Assembly: GCA_028703745.1 (NCBI GenBank) | Contig: JAQVME010000003.1 | Coordinates: forward strand, 1-25,175 | Length of the DNA stretch: 25,175 nucleotides | Reading direction: 5' to 3' | Origin: Clostridia bacterium | GTDB taxonomy: Bacteria > Bacillota > Clostridia > Christensenellales > DTU072 | Shown here: positions 16,035 through 22,443 of the stretch, piece after piece | Numbering within the stretch: position 1 is the first letter of the stretch | Layout: the number at the start of each line of letters is the position of its first letter | Notes under the pieces: model-generated | Told to the model about the DNA's origin: nothing | Database searches by the model: none | Seen by the model: only the letters and a program-made list of their open reading frames with translations | Position numbers and translations under genes: made by a program

Positions 16035-19000
16035 ATGCAGAGGTTTTGGAATGACAAAAACGTCTTTAACATAAATTCAATAAAAAGATACGCCGGCGGA
16101 TTTCCTCTTAACGAAGATTCCACCTCACGCACAAAGCTGTTGAACGGCAAATGGCGTTTCCGCTTTTGTAAAAGCGTTTATGACGTGCCTGCCGAGTATC
16201 AGCTTGAAGGCGCGGATTTGAACGGCTTTTCGGAAATTACTGTGCCTTCAAATTGGCAGTTGCAGGGCTACGATACGCCTATATACAGCAATATTGCATA
16301 TCCGTATGCGTTGACTTCATTGAACCTGCTGCGTGTTCCTCACGTCAAGCCCGACAAAAACAGCGTGGGTTTGTATGTCACGTATTTTGATTTGGAGGAC
16401 ATCGGCGGCAACGTCTTCATAAATTTCGGCGGCGTAAATTCCTGCGCCGAGGTATACGTCAACGGCGCGTTCGTAGGATATTCGGAGGATTCCTTTGACC
16501 AGCAGGAATACGACATTACCGACTACGTCAAGAAAGGCAAGAACAAGCTGGCGGTCACCGTCTACAGATATTGCACCGGCAGTTATCTCGAGGATCAGGA
16601 TATGTGGCGCATCTCCGGCATTTTCCGTGATGTTACGCTTATATTCAAGCCTGCCGTGGAGATAGCTGATTTTTTTGCGAGGTCATACCTTTCAAACGGT
16701 TATAAGTCGGCGAATTTCAAAACCACAATAGAAATTGACAGCAACAGGGGTGAGCTGAAGGACGGTTTGCTGAAATTCAGCCTGAAAAACAAGGAAGGCA
16801 AGACCGTATACGAAGAGAATGTTTCCGTCGAAACGCTTACGCGCGAGCAAAAAATGTTTGTCGAAATCAACAAGGACTTTGACGGCATTATCCTTTGGTC
16901 TCACGAGAATCCGTATTTATATACTATTGATATTGAGCTGTACGACGGTAGCGCTCTGCTAGACAAGCGGCGCGCAAAATTCGGCTTCCGCTCGATAGAA
17001 ATAGAGAAGATGATTGACGGCAAGGGTCCGTTCATAAAGCTGAACGGTCGTGCGGTGAAGTTTTGCGGCGTCAACAGACACGAGTTTCACCCTGACTACG
17101 GGCATGCCGTGCCTGAAGAATTGATAAGAAAGGACCTCGAAATATGTTTGCAAAACAATATCACCGCCATAAGGAACAGCCATTATCCAAACAGCAGACA
17201 GTTCTATGATTTGTGCGACGAGTACGGTATACTGGTTATTGCCGAAAACAACCTGGAGACACACGGGCTGGCATTCATAATTCCGCGCAGTAGCAAGATG
17301 TGGACGAAACATTGCGTCTACCGCATGAAGAACATGGTGAATTCCTACAAAAACCACGCTTGCATAATAAGCTGGTCACTGGGCAACGAGGCGGGCTTTG
17401 GAAAAGCGTTCTACGCCATGCGCGAAGCCGCTTTGAGTATCGACGATACCCGATTCATTCATTACGAGCCGGATACCTCCGGCAAGGTTAGCGATGTTCT
17501 CAGCGAAATGTATTCAACCGTAGAAAAAATGCCGCTTATAGGGCAAAACAAGACCATTCGTCATTGTAGGGCGCTTTGGAACCCGACAGGCAAGCTATAC
17601 AAGCCCGAAACCTACAAGGATTTACCGTTTATACAATGTGAGTATGCGCACTGTATGGGAAACAGCCTCGGAAACTTCTCCGATTATTGGTCGGAATTCA
17701 AAAAGTACGACAGGCTGGCGGGAGGTTTTATTTGGGATTTCGCAGACCAGTCCATAAAGTACGACAACAACGGTGTGACGGAGTGGCGATACGGCGGCGA
17801 TTTCGGCGACAAGCCTAACGCGGGGAACTTTGCTTTTAACGGCGTTGTTCGAGCAGACCGCTCGCCCAACCCTGCGCTCTATGAGGTAAAAAAACAATAT
17901 CAACAGATTGATTTTTCACTTGACGGCGATACGTTGAAATTTAAGAACAGGTTTTTGTTCACAGACCTTTCGGCGTTTAGCATAAGGTTAACTTATTTCA
18001 AGGACGGTGTTGCGGCGTATTCTTATGACAAGCTGATGCCTTCCGTCGCTCCGTTTGCGGAGGGGGAACTTACGATTGAGCACGCTGTTTCGGATTCGTC
18101 GGAGTTGACTTTGCTTGTTGAGGCGTATACAAGGAAGAACAGACTCGGAGTGCCGCAAGGGCATGTCGTGGCTACTGAACAATTTATACTTAAACCTTGC
18201 TCGTTCAAGCTTCTGCCCATTGACGGCGAAGCCTCTTTGCTACGTGAGGGCGACGAAATAATCGTTTCTGCAGGGGAGATGAGGGTAATTATAGACAAAA
18301 AAAGCGGAGCCATCGTCAGCATAAGCAATAGCGGTGTCGAGCTAATAAAAACTCCGTTACTTCCGCAATTTTGGCGCGCAACCATAGACAACGATATGTT
18401 GCCGCAAATAAAGTTACGCATAGCAAAGCTTTTGCTTGGCACCTTCAGGTGGAAAAAAGCCTCAAAAACGCTAAAACCTGCGCGTATTTGCGTCAGTGAG
18501 AAACACGGCATAGTATATGTCGCTATACGCTGGAAAATGAAATGTCTAAAGGAACTCAATACCGTCTACGAAATAGGCGAAGGCGCCATAGATATATCCA
18601 TGAAGGTTGTATCGTCATATGAAATGGAGCGTTACGGCTTCAGCCTGGCACTCCGCGAGGATTTCCGACGGATGAAGTTTTACGGCAAGGGTCCTTTTGA
18701 GAATTATTGCGATAGGGCGACTGCCGCAGTCTTGAAGGTGCATGAGGGCGCAGCCGAAGATTTTTCACACAACTATTTGATGCCTCAAGAGAACGGCAAT
18801 CATACGGAAATGCGCTATGCCGAAGTATTGAAGGATGGCGGCTCCGTGATCTTTGCCGCTCACGGCAAGCCTTTTGAATTCAGCGCGCATACCTACACCA
18901 AAAAAATGCTAGATGACGCAAAGCATCTGCACGAGCTTGACTCGCTGGATTATCTCACCATAAATATCGACGGCGCGCAAAGAGGAGTAGGCGGAGATAT

Positions 19001-19085
19001 ACCTGCGCTTGCTATGCTGAAACCGCATTACAAACTGCATCCGAAGGTGCCGCACACGCTTGCGTTCAGAATAATCGTTAAATAA
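16035..19085 (+). CDS. lacZ: GH2 beta-galactosidase (LacZ type)
   Basis: Hydrolyses terminal beta-galactosides such as lactose. At 1016 residues it is the full LacZ size. Domains in order: jelly-roll sugar-binding (about 1-215), Ig-like, TIM barrel (about 320-600), second Ig-like, and the small-chain beta-sandwich (about 750-1015). The acid/base is Glu452 (SLGNEAGFG) and the nucleophile Glu536 (FIQCEYAHCMGN), almost the same positions as in the E. coli enzyme. FCGVNRHEFHPDYGHAV and GGDFGDKPNAGNFAFNG also match. There is no signal peptide, so the enzyme is cytoplasmic. The ATG at 16035 has AGGAG 5 bases upstream, whereas the ATG at 16020 is too near the predicted transcription start. Three further genes follow with almost no gap. 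True substrate is inferred from the family. Confidence 0.95.
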   Translation: MQRFWNDKNVFNINSIKRYAGGFPLNEDSTSRTKLLNGKWRFRFCKSVYDVPAEYQLEGADLNGFSEITVPSNWQLQGYDTPIYSNIAYPYALTSLNLLRVPHVKPDKNSVGLYVTYFDLEDIGGNVFINFGGVNSCAEVYVNGAFVGYSEDSFDQQEYDITDYVKKGKNKLAVTVYRYCTGSYLEDQDMWRISGIFRDVTLIFKPAVEIADFFARSYLSNGYKSANFKTTIEIDSNRGELKDGLLKFSLKNKEGKTVYEENVSVETLTREQKMFVEINKDFDGIILWSHENPYLYTIDIELYDGSALLDKRRAKFGFRSIEIEKMIDGKGPFIKLNGRAVKFCGVNRHEFHPDYGHAVPEELIRKDLEICLQNNITAIRNSHYPNSRQFYDLCDEYGILVIAENNLETHGLAFIIPRSSKMWTKHCVYRMKNMVNSYKNHACIISWSLGNEAGFGKAFYAMREAALSIDDTRFIHYEPDTSGKVSDVLSEMYSTVEKMPLIGQNKTIRHCRALWNPTGKLYKPETYKDLPFIQCEYAHCMGNSLGNFSDYWSEFKKYDRLAGGFIWDFADQSIKYDNNGVTEWRYGGDFGDKPNAGNFAFNGVVRADRSPNPALYEVKKQYQQIDFSLDGDTLKFKNRFLFTDLSAFSIRLTYFKDGVAAYSYDKLMPSVAPFAEGELTIEHAVSDSSELTLLVEAYTRKNRLGVPQGHVVATEQFILKPCSFKLLPIDGEASLLREGDEIIVSAGEMRVIIDKKSGAIVSISNSGVELIKTPLLPQFWRATIDNDMLPQIKLRIAKLLLGTFRWKKASKTLKPARICVSEKHGIVYVAIRWKMKCLKELNTVYEIGEGAIDISMKVVSSYEMERYGFSLALREDFRRMKFYGKGPFENYCDRATAAVLKVHEGAAEDFSHNYLMPQENGNHTEMRYAEVLKDGGSVIFAAHGKPFEFSAHTYTKKMLDDAKHLHELDSLDYLTINIDGAQRGVGGDIPALAMLKPHYKLHPKVPHTLAFRIIVK

Positions 19086-19086
19086 T

Positions 19087-19545
19087 ATGAAAAAAACTGT
19101 ACAAACACCTTTGAAGAAGGTAAAAATAGTCATAATTGCTATGCTCGCCGTTGAGCTTCTCTTTTTTGTGTTGCCTATTAACGTATACGGCGCGGCGCGC
19201 AAGAGTATGCCCGAAATAGGGATCTCGATATTTTCTTTGGGCGCAAGCGGACTTACGGAAACAAATGTCATTTATCTTGCTTCGGCGCTATCCTTTGTTA
19301 TTAACGTTATTGCTTTCGCGTGCTCGTTTTTAATAAAAAAAAGCGCAACCTTCCGCAATGTCAGCATACCTTTTTATCTTAGCGCCGCTATCATTTCCGG
19401 ATTTTGTTGGGGCGCTATCACAGACCTTAGCGGTTTTGCGCGCGCGCTGTACTCGTTCAGCTTCATAAATCTCGTCACAACGGTAGTAATATCCGTGTGC
19501 GTGCTTGGGCTTGGCGACGGCAATATCGTCAAAAAGGAGCTTTGA
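19087..19545 (+). CDS. Four-helix membrane protein of unknown function
   Basis: I do not recognise this 152-residue protein. It has four strongly hydrophobic segments at about 13-33, 61-83, 93-112 and 121-142, a basic N-terminus (MKKTVQTPLKKVK) and a basic C-terminus (KKEL), so both ends are probably inside the cell. It has no cysteine pair, catalytic motif or transport signature that I can name. The ATG is one base after the lacZ stop and has no visible ribosome binding site, so it probably depends on ribosomes finishing lacZ. The patatin gene follows after one base. A helper role for the neighbouring lipase or PfoR-like protein is possible but unproven. Confidence 0.8.
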   Translation: MKKTVQTPLKKVKIVIIAMLAVELLFFVLPINVYGAARKSMPEIGISIFSLGASGLTETNVIYLASALSFVINVIAFACSFLIKKSATFRNVSIPFYLSAAIISGFCWGAITDLSGFARALYSFSFINLVTTVVISVCVLGLGDGNIVKKEL

Positions 19546-19546
19546 G

Positions 19547-20725
19547 ATGCTGGGGCTGGTGCTTGAGGGCGGAGGCGCAAAAGGCTCCTATCATGCCGGC
19601 GCAATAAAGGCTCTTTTTGAGCGAAATTATGATTTTGACGGCGTTATGGGCACCTCTATCGGCGCAGTAAACGGCGCGCTTATAGCTCAAGGCGACACCG
19701 AAAAGTGTATAGAGCTGTGGGAAACCGTGCGTCCTTCGGACTTTGTCGATGTGGACGACAAAAAGATGCTAAATATTTTCAACAAAAATTACGACAAAGA
19801 ATCCATGGGCTATTTATTCGCGCTACTACGCTCCACGCTGGCAAATAAGGGCTTTTCTCGCGAAAGGATAATGCGGCTGCTGAAGTTCCTGGTCGATGAG
19901 GACAAACTGCGGCTTTCCAAGAAGGATTTCGGCATAGTCACCGTATCCATAACCGACCGCATGCCTATGGAAATTTTCAAGGAAGAGATTCCGTACGGAC
20001 ATCTTCACGATTATATTATGGCAAGCGCGTATTTTCCGGCTTTCAGACTCGACCCTATATACGGAAAAAAATATTTTGACGGCGGAGTTTATGACAATCT
20101 GCCCATAAATCCGCTTATTAGAAGGGGCTACGACGAAATAATCGCCATAAGAACCAACAGCAATATGCCGCATCAGATGGTCATTGACGACACCGTAAAG
20201 GTGACGTATATAAACCCTTCCGACGATATCGGCGGCACCATAAGCGTATACGCCAGTTCACTTGAAAGGAACATAAAGATGGGCTACTTTGACGCCGTGC
20301 GCGCGCTTGACGGGCAGAAAGGCAAAAAATACTACTTTTTTGATGAGGGAGAGCGCGTAGCAGCCGTCTTTGCGTCGCGTTTGAACGATGATGCCGTGGA
20401 GCAACTTCGCGTTCTTTTTGGTATGGAGCAAAGCGGCAAAGAAGCCGTAATACGCAGGCTTTTTTGCGAGCTTAGAGCACGATTGAAGACCGATTTTTCG
20501 CTGACAGACTATGAGGTGCTACTTGCCTTTTTCGAAAAATGCGCGGAGAAATGCGGTTTGGAGAGATTTTGCGTACATAATATCGAATCAATGCTGAAAT
20601 CTATAAAAAATCGTTTTGAAAATGATAATAATATTGATATAATTTCTTTTAATAACTTAAAACTGGGGGGCAGGTCAAAGACACTCAACAGTATTCTTGA
20701 AATTATCCTCAGAAACTATTTTTGA
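19547..20725 (+). CDS. Patatin-like phospholipase / acyl hydrolase
   Basis: A 392-residue patatin-family lipid acyl hydrolase. The oxyanion loop is LVLEGGGAKGSYHAG (residues 4-18). The nucleophile is Ser37 in GTSIG and the dyad aspartate is Asp178 in YFDGGVYDN. DNLPINPLI follows as in other members. No signal peptide is visible, so it is cytoplasmic or peripheral to the membrane. Residues beyond about 270 form a mostly helical, charged extension that I cannot assign. The start at 19547 (not 19505) is fixed by AAAAAGGAG (19532-19540) and by the family N-terminus. Substrate is unknown. Confidence 0.92.
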   Translation: MLGLVLEGGGAKGSYHAGAIKALFERNYDFDGVMGTSIGAVNGALIAQGDTEKCIELWETVRPSDFVDVDDKKMLNIFNKNYDKESMGYLFALLRSTLANKGFSRERIMRLLKFLVDEDKLRLSKKDFGIVTVSITDRMPMEIFKEEIPYGHLHDYIMASAYFPAFRLDPIYGKKYFDGGVYDNLPINPLIRRGYDEIIAIRTNSNMPHQMVIDDTVKVTYINPSDDIGGTISVYASSLERNIKMGYFDAVRALDGQKGKKYYFFDEGERVAAVFASRLNDDAVEQLRVLFGMEQSGKEAVIRRLFCELRARLKTDFSLTDYEVLLAFFEKCAEKCGLERFCVHNIESMLKSIKNRFENDNNIDIISFNNLKLGGRSKTLNSILEIILRNYF

Positions 20726-20738
20726 AAGGAGATATATC

Positions 20739-21821
20739 ATGACAAGAATCAAATCTGCGGGTTCAAAACTAATGAAAAGATGGTTTATTGACGCTCTTTC
20801 GGGTATGGCTCTCGGTCTTTTTGCTACGCTTATTATAGGTACTATTTTTGAACAGCTCGGAAAGCTGATAGGTGTCAATAACGTTGTCGGATATATGATA
20901 GTCAAGATTGCCGCTATAGCAAAGCTTGCAACCGGCGCAGGTATTGGCGCAGGCATAGCTTACGCCCTAAAGGCGGACAAGCTGACGATTTTTTCCTGCA
21001 TTGCCGCCGGACTTATCGGCGCCAACGCTACGGGCTACATAACGAATTTTGCCATTGCGCCCGGCATAGGCAACCCTGTAGGCGCATATGTGACGAGTAT
21101 ATTCGCCGCAGAGATTTGCCGCTTTGTTTCGGGCAAAACCAAAATAGATATCGTGCTTGTACCGCTTACGGCTCTTGTCGTTTCCAGCATCATAGCCGTC
21201 ACGCTTTGTCCTCCGGTTGCGCTACTCATAAAAGCAATCGCCGCCGGCATAGAAGTTTCTATGAGATGGAGCCCTTTCGTTATGGGCGTCGTGATAGCTG
21301 TAGTAATGGGTATTTTATTAACATTGCCCACGTCAAGCGCGGCAATATGGGTGAGTATTGTGCCGCTTATCAATCCTTCGCCTGAAATGCTGCTTGCAGG
21401 CGGCGCAGCCGTGGTGGGCTGCGCGGCGCATATGGTGGGCTTTGCCGTGATGAGCCTCAAAGAAAACGGCTTAGGCGGTCTTATTGCGCAGGGGTTGGGC
21501 ACAAGTATGCTGCAGATTCCCAATCTTATGAAAAATCCCATAATACTCATTCCTCCGGTAATAGCAAGCGCCATTGTCGGACCGCTAGCCACAACTGTAT
21601 TTAAGCTCAAGACCGGCGCCACGGGAGGCGGAATGGGCACAAGTGGGCTTGTCGGCGTATTCAGTACCATAGAGAATTCCACTGATATTTCCACCGGTAT
21701 GCTGGTGTTTGGAATCATCCTATTAATGTTCGTTATTCCGGCAGTAGTTTCTTGGTCTGTTTGTTTGTTATTAAGAAAGCTGAACTGGATAAAAGAAAAC
21801 GATTTGAAATTGAATTTATAA
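20739..21821 (+). CDS. PfoR/PTS_EIIC_2-family membrane protein (PTS sugar permease IIC-like)
   Basis: A 360-residue integral membrane protein with about 8-9 hydrophobic segments rich in Gly, Ala and Ile. The opening RWFIDALSGMALGLFATLIIGT, the conserved GLIGANATGYI and the late GGGMGTSGLVGVFSTIE resemble the PTS_EIIC_2 family (PfoR, first named as a perfringolysin regulator in Clostridium). No EIIA or EIIB phosphorylation domain is fused to it, and none is encoded nearby, so sugar phosphotransfer is not shown. The ATG at 20739 has AAAGGAGATAT just upstream, which makes the longer frame from 20697 unlikely. It is the last gene of the lacZ cluster, before a strong terminator. Confidence 0.82.
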   Translation: MTRIKSAGSKLMKRWFIDALSGMALGLFATLIIGTIFEQLGKLIGVNNVVGYMIVKIAAIAKLATGAGIGAGIAYALKADKLTIFSCIAAGLIGANATGYITNFAIAPGIGNPVGAYVTSIFAAEICRFVSGKTKIDIVLVPLTALVVSSIIAVTLCPPVALLIKAIAAGIEVSMRWSPFVMGVVIAVVMGILLTLPTSSAAIWVSIVPLINPSPEMLLAGGAAVVGCAAHMVGFAVMSLKENGLGGLIAQGLGTSMLQIPNLMKNPIILIPPVIASAIVGPLATTVFKLKTGATGGGMGTSGLVGVFSTIENSTDISTGMLVFGIILLMFVIPAVVSWSVCLLLRKLNWIKENDLKLNL

Positions 21822-21941
21822 TGGTGTAACTTAATAGCTATATCTTAGGGAAAAATGACTCCGTCAAGACCGCCATACTAATGGCATTGCCAAAAAGAAA
21901 AGAATCAGAGTAAAAAGCATTATAAAAAAACAAAAAATTAC

Positions 21942-21987
21942 GGTCAACTGCCGGCAATAAAAGGTTTGCGGCAGTTGACCTTTTTTT
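21942..21987 (+). terminator. Strong rho-independent terminator of the lacZ cluster
   Basis: A perfect 12-base stem, GGTCAACTGCCG (21942-21953) with CGGCAGTTGACC (21969-21980), has a 15-base loop and seven T after it. An A-rich run to its left (21923-21938) also gives a T run on the minus strand, so it may stop stray rnpB transcription too. Confidence 0.92.
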
Positions 21988-21997
21988 GAGTAAAAAG

Positions 21998-22021
21998 AAA
22001 AAATGCCCGAAGGCATTTTTT
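21998..22021 (-). terminator. Terminator of rnpB
   Basis: AAAAAATGCC (21998-22007) and GGCATTTTTT (22012-22021) pair around CGAA. On the minus strand this is GGCATTTTTT-ending directly after the 3' end of the RNase P RNA. Confidence 0.85.
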
Positions 22022-22023
22022 CC

Positions 22024-22350
22024 GCTAGTTAGTCTGTAAGCCGAGTTCTGTCTTAGATGACCATCTATCTAGGCGCGCAGTTGCCTGTGCGCTCAAGCGA
22101 TGTGAGGAGTCGGGCGGGCACCCGTATGACTCCAATCTTGCATCAGGCGGGGTTTACACAGCCATTTTCGTCGCCGAACTGCTGGTGCGCTCTTGCCGCA
22201 CCTTTCCACCCTTACAAGGCTTATGCGCCTTGCGGTTTATTTCTGTTGCACTATCCTTAAAGTCGCCTTTAGTGGGAGTTACCCACCGCCATTGCCCTGT
22301 GATGCTCGGACTTTCCTCATCCTGCGATGCGGTCATCCGGCTAACTCGCG
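22024..22350 (-). ncRNA. rnpB: RNase P RNA, type A
   Basis: The catalytic RNA that cuts the 5' leader from pre-tRNA. On the minus strand it has the conserved GAGGAAAGTCCGAGC and CACAGGGCA near the 5' end. Further on are CAACAGAAATAAACCGC, AAGGGTGGAAAGGTGCGG, AAGAGCGCACC and, near the 3' end, ACAGAACTCGGCTTA (the second P4 strand). The P1 arms GTTAG (22345-22341) and CTAAC (22032-22028) pair. The order of these elements matches the ancestral type A fold rather than the Bacillus type B. The 5' end near 22350 is 7-8 bases from its -10 box. The ends are good to a few bases. Confidence 0.95.
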
Positions 22351-22357
22351 TGCGTTA

Positions 22358-22386
22358 ATATTAACACAAACCGCGGCTATATGCAA
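22358..22386 (-). promoter_or_regulatory. rnpB promoter
   Basis: On the minus strand, a -35 TTGCAT (22386-22381), exact 17-base spacer and -10 TAATAT (22363-22358), preceded by TGT (extended -10). The -10 lies in the palindrome GTTAATATTAAC (22354-22365). The predicted start agrees with the RNA 5' end. Confidence 0.75.
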
Positions 22387-22400
22387 CGATTTGCAGCGGT

Positions 22401-22406
22401 TATAAT
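22401..22406 (+). promoter_or_regulatory. Possible -10 box for the GT84 gene
   Basis: A perfect TATAAT on the plus strand lies 38 bases before the glycosyltransferase ATG. No convincing -35 is present at 17 bases (TATATG, 22378-22383), and that position overlaps the -35 of the divergent rnpB promoter. Inverted arms AACCGC (22369-22374) and GCGGTT (22396-22401) flank the region. Confidence 0.4.
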
Positions 22407-22443
22407 CGCCGTTATATGGAAATAATAGACAAAGGAGTTTTAT

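Noticed and set aside
21035..21718. 227-codon open frame on the minus strand inside the PfoR-like gene
   Set aside because: It is antisense to a clear membrane protein with family motifs and a ribosome binding site. It is rich in Pro, Ser and Thr, as expected for a shadow frame, and no start site is supported.
21830..21913. 27-codon open stretch after the PfoR-like gene, ending TAA at 21911-21913 (MALPKRKESE tail)
   Set aside because: No ribosome binding site and no recognised similarity. It might be the last trace of a decayed gene, but the evidence is too thin.
22024..22350. RNase P RNA as the Bacillus-type (type B) form
   Set aside because: The order and sequence of the conserved blocks, including AAGGTGCGGCAAGAGCGCACC, follow the type A pattern.
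22057..22405. Open frames of 60-70 codons on both strands at 22057-22405
   Set aside because: They fall within the RNase P RNA gene and its promoter, and the RNA motifs explain the sequence.
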